Below, one piece after another: positions 16,951 through 27,796 of a DNA stretch of 64,000 bases. The first letter of the stretch is position 1; each line of letters starts with the position of its first letter. Source of the DNA: Pseudomonas thermotolerans DSM 14292 (GTDB lineage Bacteria; Pseudomonadota; Gammaproteobacteria; Pseudomonadales; Pseudomonadaceae); NCBI RefSeq assembly GCF_000364625.1, contig NZ_KB822605.1:1-64000 (forward strand). The letters run 5' to 3'. A program made the position numbers and the translations under genes. Under the pieces are notes generated by a model. That model saw only the letters and a list, made by a program, of their open reading frames with translations. It searched no databases and had not been told where the DNA came from.

Positions 16951-19900
16951 TCATGCCAAGGCCTCCTCGCCTTCCTCGCGACGCTTGAAGCGGCGCGCCA
17001 GGCGGTCGAAGTACAGGTAGATCACCGGGGTGGTGAACAAAGTCAGCACCTGGCTGACCAGCAGGCCGCCGACCATCACCAGGCCCAGCGGCTGGCGCAG
17101 CTCGGCGCCGGAGCCGCTGGCGAGCATTAGCGGGATGGCGCCGAACAGCGCCGCGAAGGTGGTCATCAGGATCGGTCTGAAGCGCAGCAGCGCCGCCTGG
17201 TAGATGGCGTCGCGGGGGCTCAGGCCCTGGTTGCGCTCGGCCTCCAGGGCGAAGTCGATCATCATGATGGCGTTCTTCTTGACGATGCCGATCAAGAGGA
17301 TGATGCCGATGATGGCGATCAGCCCCAGGTCGTTGCCGGTCAGGAGCAGAGCCAGCAAGGCGCCGACGCCCGCCGAGGGCAGTGTGGAGAGGATGGTGAT
17401 CGGGTGGATGTAGCTCTCGTAGAGCACGCCCAGCACGATGTACATGGTCACCACCGCGGCGAGGATCAGCAGCAAGGTGCTCGACAGCGAGGCGCGGAAG
17501 GCCTCGGCGGCGCCCTGGAAGCGGCTCACCACGCCGGCCGGCATGCCGATTTCCTGCTGGGTGCTTTCGATCACCTCCACCGCCTCGCCGAGAGACACCC
17601 CGGGAGCCAGGTTGAACGACAGGTTGACCGCCGGGAACTGGCCGATGTGGTTGATCACCAGCTCGGCGTTGCGTTCCTCGATGGTCGCCAGACTGGACAG
17701 CGGAATCTGCTTGCCGCCGGCAGTCTTCACGTGGATCTGGCGTAGCGCCTGCGGGCCGATATCCGCGCCGCTGGCCGACTGCAGCACCACCCGGTACTGG
17801 CTGGCCTGGGTGAAGATGGTGGAGATCTGCCGCTGGCCGAAGGCGTCGTAGAGCGCGTCGGTGATGCTCGACACGTTGACGCCGAGGCGTCCGGCCAGGT
17901 CGCGGTCGATGTTCAGGTAGACCTGCAGGCCCTGGTCCTGCAGGTCGCTGGCCACGTCGCGCAGCTGCGGCTTCTCGCGCAGGGCGTCAACCAGCTTGCG
18001 GGTCCACTCGCTGAGCAGCGCCTTGTCCGGCGACTCCAGGCTGAACTGGTACTGGGTGCGGCTGACCCGGTCCTCGATGGTCAGATCCTGCACCGGCTGC
18101 ATGTACAGGCGGATGCCGCTCAGGCGGTCGACCTGCGGCTGCAGGCGTTGGATCACCTCGCTGGCGGTGACGTCGCGCTCGCCGTGGGGCTTGAGGTTGA
18201 TCAGCAGGCGCCCGCTGTTCAGGGTGACGTTGTCGCCGTCCACGCCGATGTAGGAGCTCAGGCTCTCCACCGCCGGATCCTGGAGGATCACCTCGGCCAG
18301 TTCCTGCTGACGGGCGCTCATGGCGCGGAAGGAGATCGACTGCGGCGCCTCGGAGATGGCCTGGATCAGCCCGGTGTCCTGCACCGGGAAGAAGCCCTTG
18401 GGCACCGCTAGGTAGAGCAGCACGGTCAGCCCCAGGGTGGCGATGGCCACCAGCAGGGTCAGCGGCTGGTGGCGCAGCACCCACTGCAGCTGGCGCCCAT
18501 AGCCGGCGATCAGCCGCTCGAACCATTCGCCGCTGACTCGGTAGAACCAGCCCTGCTCGCTCTTCTCCGCCTCGCGCTTAAGCAGCCGGCCGCACATCAT
18601 CGGCGTCAGGGTCAGGGACACCACCAGGGAGATCAGGATGGCCACCGCCAGGGTGATGGCGAACTCGCGGAACAGCCGGCCCACCACGTCGGCCATGAAC
18701 AGCAGGGGGATCAGCACGGCGATCAGCGAGAAGGTCAGCGAGACCAGGGTGAAGCCGATCTGCCGGGCGCCCTTGAGCGCGGCATTGAGCGGCGTCTCAC
18801 CCTCCTCCAGGTGGCGGGCGATGTTCTCCAGCATGACGATGGCGTCGTCGATCACGAAGCCGGTGGCGATGGTCAGCGCCATCAGGGTCAGGTTGTTGAT
18901 CGAGAAGCCGGCTAGGTACATGACCGCGAAGGTGCCGATCAGCGACAGCGGCACCGCCACCGAGGGAATGATGGTGGCGGACAGCTTGCGCAGGAACAGG
19001 AAGGTCACCAGCACCACCAGGATCACCGAGAGCAGCAGCTCGTGCTGCACGTCCTCGACCGAGGCGCGGATGGTCTGGGTGCGGTCGCTGAGGATGCGCA
19101 CGTCGACGCCCGAGGGCATGGTGGAGGCGATCGCCGGAAGCATCTTCTCGATGCGGTCGACCACCTCGATGACGTTGGCTCCCGGCTGGCGCTGGATGTT
19201 GATCAGCACCGCCTGCTGGCGGTCGGCCCAGGCCGCCAGGCGCTCGTTCTCGGCGCCCATCTCGATATCGGCGACGTCCTTCAGGCGCAGCGCGGCACCG
19301 TCGTTGTAGGCAAGGATGAGGTTGGCGTACTCCTCGGGGGACTTCAGCTGGTCGTTGGCGTCGAGCATCGACACTCGGGTCGGGCCGTCGAAGTTGCCCT
19401 TCGGCTGGTTGACGTTGGCCGAGGTGATCAGCGCGCGCACGTCGGAGAGATTCAGGCCGTTGGCCGCCAGGGCCTCGGGATTGACCCGCACGCGCACCGC
19501 CTGGCGCTGGCCGCCGGCCAGGCTGACCATGCCCACGCCGCTGATTTGCGCCAGTTTCTGCGCCATACGGGTGTCCACCAGGTCATGCAGGCGCGGCAGC
19601 GGGATGGTCGGCGAACTGACCGCCACGGTGAGCACCGGGGTGTCGGCCGGGTTGACCTTGTTGTACACCGGCGGCGCCGGCAGGTCGTTGGGCAGCAGGT
19701 TGTTGGCCGCATTGATCGCCGCCTGGACTTCCTGTTCGGCGACGTCCAGGCCCATTTCCAGAGTGAAGCGCAGGGTGATCACCGAGGCGCCACCGGAGCT
19801 GGTCGAGGACATCTGCGCCAGGCCCGGCATCTGCCCGAACTGGCGCTCCAGGGGAGCAGTCACCGCGCTGCTCATCACCTCGGGGCTGGCCCCCGGGTAG

Positions 19901-20049
19901 AGGGTCATGACGCGGATGGTCGGGTAGTCCACCTGGGGCAGCGCGGCGACCGGCAGCAGCCGATAGGCGATCAGCCCGGCAAGGAGGATCGCCACCATGC
20001 TCAGGGTGGTGGCGACCGGCCGGAGGATGAAGATCCGCGAGAGGTTCAT
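16951..20049 (-). CDS. muxB: RND efflux transporter MuxB
   Basis: 1032-residue RND pump subunit, the partner of MuxC in the inner membrane. It begins [22 protein letters not shown]4 carries [18 protein letters not shown], the family proton-relay aspartates. The second half shows [20 protein letters not shown] and [16 protein letters not shown]. The start ATG (20049) overlaps the muxA stop by 4 bp (ATGA). Related MdtB/MuxB pumps export novobiocin, bile salts and some beta-lactams; substrates of this copy cannot be read from the sequence. Confidence 0.96.
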   Translation of the reverse strand: MNLSRIFILRPVATTLSMVAILLAGLIAYRLLPVAALPQVDYPTIRVMTLYPGASPEVMSSAVTAPLERQFGQMPGLAQMSSTSSGGASVITLRFTLEMGLDVAEQEVQAAINAANNLLPNDLPAPPVYNKVNPADTPVLTVAVSSPTIPLPRLHDLVDTRMAQKLAQISGVGMVSLAGGQRQAVRVRVNPEALAANGLNLSDVRALITSANVNQPKGNFDGPTRVSMLDANDQLKSPEEYANLILAYNDGAALRLKDVADIEMGAENERLAAWADRQQAVLINIQRQPGANVIEVVDRIEKMLPAIASTMPSGVDVRILSDRTQTIRASVEDVQHELLLSVILVVLVTFLFLRKLSATIIPSVAVPLSLIGTFAVMYLAGFSINNLTLMALTIATGFVIDDAIVMLENIARHLEEGETPLNAALKGARQIGFTLVSLTFSLIAVLIPLLFMADVVGRLFREFAITLAVAILISLVVSLTLTPMMCGRLLKREAEKSEQGWFYRVSGEWFERLIAGYGRQLQWVLRHQPLTLLVAIATLGLTVLLYLAVPKGFFPVQDTGLIQAISEAPQSISFRAMSARQQELAEVILQDPAVESLSSYIGVDGDNVTLNSGRLLINLKPHGERDVTASEVIQRLQPQVDRLSGIRLYMQPVQDLTIEDRVSRTQYQFSLESPDKALLSEWTRKLVDALREKPQLRDVASDLQDQGLQVYLNIDRDLAGRLGVNVSSITDALYDAFGQRQISTIFTQASQYRVVLQSASGADIGPQALRQIHVKTAGGKQIPLSSLATIEERNAELVINHIGQFPAVNLSFNLAPGVSLGEAVEVIESTQQEIGMPAGVVSRFQGAAEAFRASLSSTLLLILAAVVTMYIVLGVLYESYIHPITILSTLPSAGVGALLALLLTGNDLGLIAIIGIILLIGIVKKNAIMMIDFALEAERNQGLSPRDAIYQAALLRFRPILMTTFAALFGAIPLMLASGSGAELRQPLGLVMVGGLLVSQVLTLFTTPVIYLYFDRLARRFKRREEGEEALA

Positions 20050-21389
20050 ACGCCAGGCTTGCCGTTAGCGTCGCCCAGGCGGCCCGGGCGGGAGGAACCG
20101 TTGTCGCTGCCCTGCAGCTGCTCGCCGGGCAGGCTGGGGATGCTCTGGTCGCCGCTGACCACTTCCACCTCGCTGCCGTCGCGCAGGCGGTCGGTGCCTT
20201 CCAGTACCACGCGCTCGCCGGCCTTCAGGCCGTCACGGATCACGGTAGTCTCGCCGTCGCTCGGGCCGAGCTGCAGGTTGCGCACGCGCGCCTTGTTGTC
20301 GGCATCCACCACGTAGACGAAGGCGCCTTCGCTGCCGTGCTGTACCGCCGAGCTGGAGAGCAGCACCGCCTTGTCCAGGGTGGCGGCGCGCAGGCGCACG
20401 TTGACGAACTGGTTGGGGAACAGGGTTTCCTTCTCGTTGGCGAAGCGCGCCTTGAGCTTCAGGGTGCCGGTGGTGGTGTCGATCTGGTTGTCCAGGCTGT
20501 GCAGCACGCCCTCGGCCAGCTTCCGGGTGTCATTGCGGTCCCAGGCCTCTACCAGCAGCCGATCGCCGGCGCGGTAGCGCTCCAGCACCTCCGGCAGGTC
20601 GCGCTCCGGCAGGGTGAAGGCCACGCTGATCGGCTGGGTCTGGGTGATCACCACCAGCGGGGTGGCGTCGCTGGAGTTGACCAGATTGCCGACGTCCACC
20701 TGGCGCAGACCGAGACGCCCGGAAATCGGCGCCTTGACGCGGGTGAACTCCAGGTTCAGGCGCGCCTCGGCGACCGCCGCCTGGTTGCTCTTCAGGGTGC
20801 CTCGGTACTGGGCGACCAGAGCCTCCTGGGTGTCCAGGGTCTGCTTGGCGATGCTGTCCTCGGCGTACAGGTCGCGGTAGCGCTTGAGGTCCAGCTCGGC
20901 GTTGCGCAGTTGCGCCAGATTCTGGGCCAGGGCGCCCTCGGCCTGCTGCAGGGCCACCTCGAAGGGGCGCGGGTCGATCACCGCAAGCACGTCGCCCTCC
21001 TTGACCAGCTGCCCTTCCTCGAAGGCCAGCTTGACCAGCTGGCCGCTGACCCGACCGCGCACGTTCACCGTGTTGAGCGCGGTCACCGTGCCCAGCGCCT
21101 TGTAATAGACGGAGAAGTCGCCCTCGGTGGCGGCGGTGACCCGGACCGGGGTCGGACCGGAATCGAAGCCGCCGAAGCCGGGCGGGCCGCCACGCCGGCG
21201 CGGGCCCTGGGGCTGGGTCAGCGAACTGCCCTGCTGGGGCTTGAACCTCTGCCCGCTCGCCTGCTGGTCGGGGTTGGCGGATGGCCACAGCCACCAGGCC
21301 AGCAGGGCCACGACGACGGCGACCAGAAGGAACAACGGCCAGTAGCGACGGATTCGGGAAGCGGAGTTGTTGGTAGGGAAGTCGGCCAT
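20046..21389 (-). CDS. muxA: RND efflux periplasmic adaptor MuxA
   Basis: Membrane-fusion protein that couples MuxBC to OpmB. The 447-residue product has one N-terminal membrane anchor ([20 protein letters not shown], about residues 15-34). A low-complexity linker follows, then the biotinyl-lipoyl-like half [20 protein letters not shown], an alpha-hairpin coiled region and the second lipoyl half [20 protein letters not shown]. The C-terminal beta-barrel ends with [20 protein letters not shown]. It is the first gene of the operon. No lipobox is present, unlike many adaptors. Confidence 0.95.
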   Translation of the reverse strand: MADFPTNNSASRIRRYWPLFLLVAVVVALLAWWLWPSANPDQQASGQRFKPQQGSSLTQPQGPRRRGGPPGFGGFDSGPTPVRVTAATEGDFSVYYKALGTVTALNTVNVRGRVSGQLVKLAFEEGQLVKEGDVLAVIDPRPFEVALQQAEGALAQNLAQLRNAELDLKRYRDLYAEDSIAKQTLDTQEALVAQYRGTLKSNQAAVAEARLNLEFTRVKAPISGRLGLRQVDVGNLVNSSDATPLVVITQTQPISVAFTLPERDLPEVLERYRAGDRLLVEAWDRNDTRKLAEGVLHSLDNQIDTTTGTLKLKARFANEKETLFPNQFVNVRLRAATLDKAVLLSSSAVQHGSEGAFVYVVDADNKARVRNLQLGPSDGETTVIRDGLKAGERVVLEGTDRLRDGSEVEVVSGDQSIPSLPGEQLQGSDNGSSRPGRLGDANGKPGV

Positions 21390-21601
21390 GATGGACAGTC
21401 AGAATTTTCGGAAGGCTGCACGATAAGCACAGCGGGTCGTCAAGCAAAGTCTCTTTACCGGCTTTTTACCTAAAGCTGACGTTGCTAACCCACTGACGGG
21501 CAATGAAAAGCTGCAGGGATGGTGATCCGGGACGGCGGTACAAGGCATTTCCGGCCATGTCAGGGGCGGGCCCCTGCCCTTCGCGTTCCGCCGGCACGGG
21601 A

Positions 21602-21625
21602 AAACGGCCTGACGGGCAGGCCGTT
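21602..21625 (-). terminator. Terminator after tpx
   Basis: AACGGCCTG (21603-21611) and CAGGCCGTT (21617-21625) form a perfect 9-bp stem with a 5-nt loop. On the minus strand it is followed by TTCCC after the terminal TT of the stem. It lies 15 nt after the tpx stop. Confidence 0.75.
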
Positions 21626-21639
21626 CTCGCAGGGAGGAA

Positions 21640-22143
21640 TTACTTCTGCAGGGCCGCCAGGGCGGCATCGTAGTTCGGCTCGTTGGCGATCTCGCCGACC
21701 AGTTCGCTGTGCAGCACTCGATCGTGCTCGTCCAGCACCACCACGGCACGGGCGGCCAGGCCGGCCAGCGGTCCGCTGGTGATGGCCACGCCGTAGTTCC
21801 TGAGGAATTCGCTGCCGCGCAGGGTCGACAGGGTCATCACGTTGGTCAGACCCTCGGCGCCGCAGAAGCGCGACTGGGCGAACGGCAGGTCGGCGGAGAT
21901 GCACAGCACCAGGGTGTTGGCCAACTGGCTGGCCTTCTCGTTGAATTTGCGCACCGAGGTGGCGCAGGTTGGGGTATCGATGCTCGGGAAGATGTTCAAC
22001 ACCTTGCGCTTGCCGGCCAGGCTGGCCAGGGTCACGTCGGCCAGGTCCTTGCCGACCAGGCTGAACGCCGGCGCCTGCTGGCCAGGCTGCGGCAGCTGAC
22101 CGGCAACTTCGACCGGGTTGCCCTTGAGGGTCACTTGAGTCAT
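21640..22143 (-). CDS. tpx: Thiol peroxidase (2-Cys peroxiredoxin, Tpx type)
   Basis: Reduces hydrogen and alkyl peroxides using thioredoxin. The 167-residue product has the peroxidatic cysteine in [16 protein letters not shown] (Cys60) and the resolving cysteine in [12 protein letters not shown] (Cys94), the atypical 2-Cys Tpx spacing. [12 protein letters not shown] and the C-terminal [10 protein letters not shown] are also family-typical. It is a single gene between muxA and tamB with its own downstream terminator. In-frame upstream codons give no better start. Confidence 0.96.
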   Translation of the reverse strand: MTQVTLKGNPVEVAGQLPQPGQQAPAFSLVGKDLADVTLASLAGKRKVLNIFPSIDTPTCATSVRKFNEKASQLANTLVLCISADLPFAQSRFCGAEGLTNVMTLSTLRGSEFLRNYGVAITSGPLAGLAARAVVVLDEHDRVLHSELVGEIANEPNYDAALAALQK

Positions 22144-22325
22144 GAGACGGGTCCTTCTTGTTTACCTGAGTGAATGAGTCGGTCTTGCTCGAAAAGTTAA
22201 ACATGCCCGGGAGCAAATGTCCTGAGCAACCTGTGGCAGGTATGCGGTTTGATTTGCCGAACGACGGCTGCCCCGCTCTCCCCGCCCACTGAGAAGCCGG
22301 AAGGCCGCCAAGGTTCCCCGCCGGT

Positions 22326-25300
22326 TCAGAAATCCCGGCGGTAGAAGATGTCCAGGGAACTGGCCAGGCCGCTGGCCGCCTCCAGGTACAGCTGGCGGGT
22401 CAGCTCATAGCGCAGGGCGATGGTGTTGGCCGGCTCGAATACCCCCACCCCGTAGCGCAGGCTGAGCCGATCGGTGATCCGCCCACTGGCCACCACGCTG
22501 GTCTGCTGTCCGGTGCCGCTGGTGTCCAGCTGGAAGTCACTGATGCCGAGGCTCTGCGCCAGGCTGCCGGCCACCGAGGAACCACCGGCCAGGCCCAGGC
22601 CGAGAGCCGCCTGGGCCAGCAGGTTGGTCTCCTCGCCGGTGCCGCCGCCCAGTGGCCGGCCGAGCACCAGGTAGGACAGCGCCTGTTCCTCACCCATCGC
22701 CGGTTCGGAGAACACCTGGGTGCGCGGCTGCGCGGCACTGCCGCTGACTCGAAGGCCGGCGACCACGTCGTCGACCCGGCGGATCGCCTCGATGTCCAGG
22801 TACGGCTGGTCGATCGGCCCGGTGAACAGCAGGCGTGCGCGGCGGATGTTGAGGCGCTGGCCGTAGGCGCGGTAGCGCCCCTTGTCGAGGCGCAGCTCGC
22901 CGCGGGTGTCCAGATCGTCGCCGATCTTCAGGTTGCCGAGCAGCTCGGCGGTCAGGCCGAACCCCTTGAAGGTCAGCTTGTCGCTGCCGACGCTCACGTC
23001 GATGTCCATGTCCATCTGCAGCTGCTGCTTCTCCTCCTGGGCACGGCCGACCACCACGGCGTCGTCGGAGACCTTCACGGTGGAAGCCGGTAGCTGGCGG
23101 ATCTCGATGGCTCCGCGCGGCACCCGCACCTGCCCGGCCACCGCCAGCCGTCCCTCGGCGAGGCGCGCCACCAGGTTAGGCTCCACCTCGAGCGCGGCGT
23201 AGGGCTCGACGTTCACCGGCAGACGCTCGCCGCGCAGGTGCAGGTCGCCTTCCGGTTCTCCGATCCAGTTCAGCTGGCCGCTCAGGCTACCTCGGCCCTG
23301 CTCGCCGCTGCGCCAGTCACCGGCCAGCTGCAGCTGCTCACCGGCCACCTGCACGCGCAACTGCAGGCCCTCGAAGGATGTCGGCAGCAGCGTGCCGTCG
23401 ATCTCGCCGCCGCTCAGGGTCAAGGCGCCGTCGATGCGCGGTGCCAGCAGGCCGCCGGAGATCCGCCCGCTGCCGTTCAGTTGGCCGGCCAGGTGCTCGA
23501 CCAGCGGCAGGAAGGGCCGCACCACCGCCAGATCCAGACCGCTCAGGCGGAAGTCGCCGGCAAGCGGCCTGTCCGCCGGACGTGGGTCGAGGCTGAGCTG
23601 CGCGGTCAATTCGCCGAGGCGCTCGCCCTGGAAATCGAGACGGCTGTCGATGCGCCGCGGCGCCAGAGTGCTGTCCAACAGCAGGCGGCCATAGGGGAAC
23701 TCCAGCCACTGTTCCTGCTCACGGACCCTGAACACGCCGCTGCCGGCATCCACTCGCACCAGGCCCTTGGGTCCGCCAGCCGGCAGGTCAAGCTGCAGGT
23801 CGGCGGTGAGACTGCCGTCCCAGGCGAAGTCGTCGGGCAGCCAGGGCGCCAGGTCGGCCAGCGGGAAGTCGCGCAGGCGAAAGCGCAGCTTCGGCTCGGG
23901 CTGCAGTCGGGACTCCTCGCCACACAGGCTGGCCGCACCGGAGCGCCAGCAGTGCGCGCCCAGGTTGATGCGGCCGTCGGCCAGGCGCTCCAGGCGCGCC
24001 GGCTGCTGCAGCACCCAGTCCATCTGCCCGGCGCTGAGCTCGCCGCGGGCCAGCTGGCCGCGCCAGTCCCAGCCCCCGCGCTGCTCCTCCAGCCTGCCGT
24101 CGAAGGCCAGGCTGCCCTGTAGCCTGGGCCCCCTGAGCTGCAGTTCCAGGCGTTGGTGACGAATATCGCCGTCGCCCTGGGCGCTGAGGCTGCCGAATAG
24201 GCTGTCGCCGCTGCGGATGCCGCTGGCCGTCAGGTTCAGACGGGCACGCTGGGCGGCGTCGAGGCTGGCGTCCAGATCGAGGCGGCGCAGTTGCAGATCC
24301 TCCAGGCCGAGGCGCTGGCCCTCCAGCTTGAGTGTCCCCTGGGGAGCGGCAGCGCTGCCGGCAAGGTCCAAGCGACCGCCAAGCTGTCCGCGCAGGCCGG
24401 GCCACAGCTGGCCGAGACGTGGTAGGGCGAGGTCCAGCTGGCCGCGCAGCTGTCGGTTCAGCTCACCGCTGCCCTGGATACGGTTGTCGCCGAGGTGCAC
24501 TTCCAGGCGCGGTACCTGCCACAGGTTGCCGGCGCCCTGGGCCTGGAGGTGTAACGCCGCCGGCTGACCGCGCAGGCGCCCGTCGAGGTTGAGGTCGGCG
24601 GCCAGATCTAGCTGCTGGTCGCGCAGGCTGCCATGGCTGCGCAGGGTGCCGGCCAGCCTGCCGGGTAGCTCCTCGAACCAGTAGGCCGGATCCAGGGCGC
24701 TGAAGGTCAGGTCCGCCTCCCAGGCCAGCCCGGCGGCGAAGCGCAGGCCGAGCTTGCCCTCCGCCTTGCCCTGCCCGGCCGCGAGCTCAAGGGCTGGCAG
24801 ATGGATCTGCTGCAGGTCGCCGCTGACCGGGCTATGCAGACTGAAGGCGCCGGCCGGTCCGTCCAGCTCGGCGGCGAAGTTGCCCAGGTAGTTGCCGTCG
24901 TGGTAGGCGACTTCCGCCTTCAGGCGCCGCAGGTTGACCGGCGGCGGCTCCTCCAGCGGATAGAGGCGCATCCAGGGGAAGTCCTGCCAGTCGAGGCGGC
25001 CGTCGACGGCGAAGCCATCCTGCCAGTCGAGGCGGCCGTCGAGGCTCAGGCGCTGCTGGGCGCCGGCCTCCAGGACCAGGCTGGCGATGTCGGCCCCTTC
25101 GGCATCCACCCGGCCGTCCAGGCGCAGGGCCACCTCGCCGCCCTCGCCCGGCAGCGTCGCCCGGCCCTTCACCCGGTAGCCGGCGGCCAGGTCGCCCTCG
25201 CCGGTCAGCTGCACGGCATTCAGCACCAGGGGATCCGGCAGCCCGGCGGCGGCGCGGAAGCCGTCGGCGCGAATCTCCAGCTTCGCCGGTAGGTGCTCGG

Positions 25301-26009
25301 CCAGCGGCTGCAGCTCGCCTGCCAGGGTGCCGGCCAGATAGCCGCTGCTCCTGCCGCTCAGCTCGAGAGTGCCCTGCAGGTCGCCATTGGCTTGCAGCTC
25401 CAGGCGCCAGGACTGGGCGCCCGCGGCCGGCAGGTCCAGGCTGCCGGCCAGTTCCATGGGCCAGTCGCCCTCGGGGCGCAGACTGCCCTGCAGGTCGAGG
25501 GCCAGACTGCCCTGGCGTAGCTGCAGGCGCTCGATACGTAGCCCGGCGGCGGTCCAACTGGCCCGCAGCTCGGCGTCGTCCAGCAGGGGCGCGCCATTCA
25601 GCCGGATGGCGCCGATGCGCACCTCGCCCAGCTCCAGGGCCAGCGGCAGGCGCAGGCTGGGCAGTCGGAAGGGGCCGGCGTCGTCCGGCTCCTCGCCAGG
25701 CGGGAAGCCGAGTTCGAGACGTTCGGCCTGCAGCCGCTCCAGGCACAGGGTCAGGCGCAGCAGGCAGGCCGGTGACCAGGCGAAGCGCGGCGCCTGCACC
25801 TCGACCCGCTGCCCGTCCTGCCGCCAGGCGAGGCGCTCGGCCTGCCAGGCTCCGCCGAGGCGCCCCGTGAAGTCTTCGATCTCGACGCCGGGCAGCATCC
25901 CCAGCAGCCAGCGACTGCCCGCCGCGGTGCCGAACAGCAGGGCCAGCGCCAGGGCGACGGTCAGCAGCAGGGCCAGCAAGCCCCAAGCGATGCGCTTGGC
26001 CGCCCTCAT
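22326..26009 (-). CDS. tamB: TamB-like translocation/assembly and lipid-transport protein
   Basis: A large AsmA-superfamily bridge protein of 1227 residues. It is anchored by one N-terminal inner-membrane helix (IAWGLLALLLTVALALALLF) and spans the periplasm as a long beta-taco groove. The sequence is rich in repeated 'dLdLsGrl..' beta-strand pairs. The conserved C-terminal DUF490/TamB domain is seen as VNVEPYAALEVEPNLVARLA, LRLDKGRYRAYGQRLNIRRA and GEEQALSYLVLGRPL, ending SSLDIFYRRDF. It works with TamA in autotransporter assembly and is implicated in phospholipid transport. Its start overlaps the tamA stop by 4 bp. Confidence 0.93.
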   Translation of the reverse strand: MRAAKRIAWGLLALLLTVALALALLFGTAAGSRWLLGMLPGVEIEDFTGRLGGAWQAERLAWRQDGQRVEVQAPRFAWSPACLLRLTLCLERLQAERLELGFPPGEEPDDAGPFRLPSLRLPLALELGEVRIGAIRLNGAPLLDDAELRASWTAAGLRIERLQLRQGSLALDLQGSLRPEGDWPMELAGSLDLPAAGAQSWRLELQANGDLQGTLELSGRSSGYLAGTLAGELQPLAEHLPAKLEIRADGFRAAAGLPDPLVLNAVQLTGEGDLAAGYRVKGRATLPGEGGEVALRLDGRVDAEGADIASLVLEAGAQQRLSLDGRLDWQDGFAVDGRLDWQDFPWMRLYPLEEPPPVNLRRLKAEVAYHDGNYLGNFAAELDGPAGAFSLHSPVSGDLQQIHLPALELAAGQGKAEGKLGLRFAAGLAWEADLTFSALDPAYWFEELPGRLAGTLRSHGSLRDQQLDLAADLNLDGRLRGQPAALHLQAQGAGNLWQVPRLEVHLGDNRIQGSGELNRQLRGQLDLALPRLGQLWPGLRGQLGGRLDLAGSAAAPQGTLKLEGQRLGLEDLQLRRLDLDASLDAAQRARLNLTASGIRSGDSLFGSLSAQGDGDIRHQRLELQLRGPRLQGSLAFDGRLEEQRGGWDWRGQLARGELSAGQMDWVLQQPARLERLADGRINLGAHCWRSGAASLCGEESRLQPEPKLRFRLRDFPLADLAPWLPDDFAWDGSLTADLQLDLPAGGPKGLVRVDAGSGVFRVREQEQWLEFPYGRLLLDSTLAPRRIDSRLDFQGERLGELTAQLSLDPRPADRPLAGDFRLSGLDLAVVRPFLPLVEHLAGQLNGSGRISGGLLAPRIDGALTLSGGEIDGTLLPTSFEGLQLRVQVAGEQLQLAGDWRSGEQGRGSLSGQLNWIGEPEGDLHLRGERLPVNVEPYAALEVEPNLVARLAEGRLAVAGQVRVPRGAIEIRQLPASTVKVSDDAVVVGRAQEEKQQLQMDMDIDVSVGSDKLTFKGFGLTAELLGNLKIGDDLDTRGELRLDKGRYRAYGQRLNIRRARLLFTGPIDQPYLDIEAIRRVDDVVAGLRVSGSAAQPRTQVFSEPAMGEEQALSYLVLGRPLGGGTGEETNLLAQAALGLGLAGGSSVAGSLAQSLGISDFQLDTSGTGQQTSVVASGRITDRLSLRYGVGVFEPANTIALRYELTRQLYLEAASGLASSLDIFYRRDF

Positions 26010-27739
26010 AGCTCAGGCCCCATGGAGAAGTGCAGGCGGAAACCGCCGTCGCCATCCAGCGCATGGGCCAGGTCGAGGCGCAGCGGCCCCACCGGCGATA
26101 TCCAGCGCAGGCCCAGGCCGACACCAGTCTTCAGGGTCGGGAAGTCCAGGGAATCGAAGGCGTTGCCTTGGTCGACGAAGCTGGCTAGCCGCCATTTCTC
26201 GGCGAAGGTGTATTGGTACTCGACGCTGCCGGCCACCAGGTAGCGGCCGCCGACCCGATCGCCGCGCCTGTCCTGGGGAGACAGCAACTGGTAGTCGTAG
26301 CCGCGCACGCTTTGGTCGCCACCGGCGTAGTAGCGCAGCGACGGCGGGATGGAGGCGTAGTCGGTGGTTTCGGTACCGCCTAGCTGCAGGCGGCCGAGCA
26401 GGCGGTGGCGCTCCCAGAGGGTGGTCAGCCCCTTGAGCAGCAGGTTGGCGTGCACCAGGTCGGCGTCCGAGACCAACCCCTCCTTGGCCACCGCCACGTC
26501 GAACTGGATGCGGTAGCCGTTCTGTGGGTCCAGGTTGTGGTCGCTCTGCAGGTAGCTGTAGCTGATCCCCGGCATCAGCAGGTTGCTGATCCCCGAGTCG
26601 TCACCGAGGCGGTATTCCTCGCGCCGCCAGGTGAGCGAGAGAACCTGCTGCCAGCCGCTGTCCAGGCGGTGGTGCCATTCCGGGCCGAGCTTGATCAGCC
26701 GGCTCAGGCTGTCGGTGTCGGCGATCTCCTCGTACTGGTAGCCGCCGGCGAAGCGCAGCTTGTCGGTGAGCGGCGGATCGAGGGGCACGTCGTACCAGAG
26801 CCCGACGTTCTGCCGCGGCGCCGACAGTTCGCTTTCCAGACCGTAGCTGTGCCCCTGCGGGTTGACCCAGTGGCGAGTCCAGTTGAAGCGCCCGCGCGGG
26901 CCTACGTCGGTGGAGAAGCCCAGGCCGATGCCGAAGGTGCGTGGCTTGCGGGTGGTCAGGTGGACCTCCACCGGGATGTTCTCGCCGCCGCCCTCCAGCG
27001 GCACGGCGTCCACCCGCACGCCCTCGAAATAACCGCTGGACAGCAGCGACTGGTAGAGGTCGGCGATCAGTTCCGAGTCGTAAGGCGTGCCAGGCTCGAA
27101 CGGCACCATGCGCTGCAGCAGCTCCTCGTCGAACGGCGCGTCGCCGGCGAAGCGCACCTCGCCCAGCCGGTAGCGCGGGCCGCTGTCGTATACCAGTTCG
27201 ATGTCCGCACTACCGGCCGCCGGATCAATTTCCAGACGCTGGCGGATGAACCGGCCGTGAAAGAAGCCGTAGCGCAAGGCGAGGTTCTGGATGAGCCGCT
27301 TGGTGTCCTCGTAATGCCCGTGGTTGAGCTGCGCGCCGGGTTTCAGGTGCTTGCTGGTCGGGACCCGGAAGCCCTTGAGCTGGCTGGCCGGCCCTTCGAT
27401 GCGCACGCTGACGTTGCGCAGGCGCACCGGCTCGCCGGAGGTGATGTGCAGGACCAGGCGCGGCTGCCCATTCTTGTCCGTGCCAGCTTCGGGACGGATG
27501 CGTGCCTGGTAGTAACCCAGCGCCTCGGCGGCCCGCCGCGCCTGGCGCATGACGGAGCGGCTCAGGCGGTAGAGGGCCTGCACGTCTTCCGCCTCGACGG
27601 TTCCGACATAGCCTTCCACGTTGGCCTTGAGCGCACTGTTGGCCGGTTCGATGCGCACGTCCAGTTGACCCTGTGCCAGCGCGCTGGTGGCAACGGCCAG
27701 CAGAATCAGGGCCGTGCCTATCTTTCCTTGGAAACTCAT
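26006..27739 (-). CDS. tamA: TamA-like outer-membrane assembly protein (Omp85 family)
   Basis: An outer-membrane Omp85 protein of 577 residues that partners TamB. It starts MSFQGKIGTALILLAVATSA, a signal peptide cleaved near ALA-QGQLDV. Three POTRA domains follow (about 25-260; e.g. YRLGEVRFAGDAPFDEELLQ), then a 16-strand barrel with the Omp85 motif region YYAGGDQSVRGYDYQLLSP (the RGY motif of loop 6) and VGLGLRWISPVGPLRLDLAH. An upstream in-frame start at 27757 would precede the signal sequence awkwardly. It is translationally coupled to tamB (ATGA). Confidence 0.93.
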   Translation of the reverse strand: MSFQGKIGTALILLAVATSALAQGQLDVRIEPANSALKANVEGYVGTVEAEDVQALYRLSRSVMRQARRAAEALGYYQARIRPEAGTDKNGQPRLVLHITSGEPVRLRNVSVRIEGPASQLKGFRVPTSKHLKPGAQLNHGHYEDTKRLIQNLALRYGFFHGRFIRQRLEIDPAAGSADIELVYDSGPRYRLGEVRFAGDAPFDEELLQRMVPFEPGTPYDSELIADLYQSLLSSGYFEGVRVDAVPLEGGGENIPVEVHLTTRKPRTFGIGLGFSTDVGPRGRFNWTRHWVNPQGHSYGLESELSAPRQNVGLWYDVPLDPPLTDKLRFAGGYQYEEIADTDSLSRLIKLGPEWHHRLDSGWQQVLSLTWRREEYRLGDDSGISNLLMPGISYSYLQSDHNLDPQNGYRIQFDVAVAKEGLVSDADLVHANLLLKGLTTLWERHRLLGRLQLGGTETTDYASIPPSLRYYAGGDQSVRGYDYQLLSPQDRRGDRVGGRYLVAGSVEYQYTFAEKWRLASFVDQGNAFDSLDFPTLKTGVGLGLRWISPVGPLRLDLAHALDGDGGFRLHFSMGPEL

Positions 27740-27757
27740 GGGGGCGGATGCTAACAC

Positions 27758-27789
27758 GGCGGGAGCCGCAGACCAGTACGGCTCCCGCC
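27758..27789 (-). terminator. Strong hairpin between the GNAT gene and tamA
   Basis: GGCGGGAGCCG (27758-27768) and CGGCTCCCGCC (27779-27789) form a perfect 11-bp stem with a 10-nt loop directly after the GNAT stop. No U-tract follows on the minus strand, so it may be an attenuator or a weak terminator. Confidence 0.55.
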
Positions 27790-27796
27790 CATCGTC

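Noticed and set aside
18224-18236. matS-like 13-mer (GTGACGTTGTCGC) near the terminus
   Set aside because: One mismatch to GTGACRNYGTCAC, inside muxB coding sequence, a single copy; not evidence for a MatP system.
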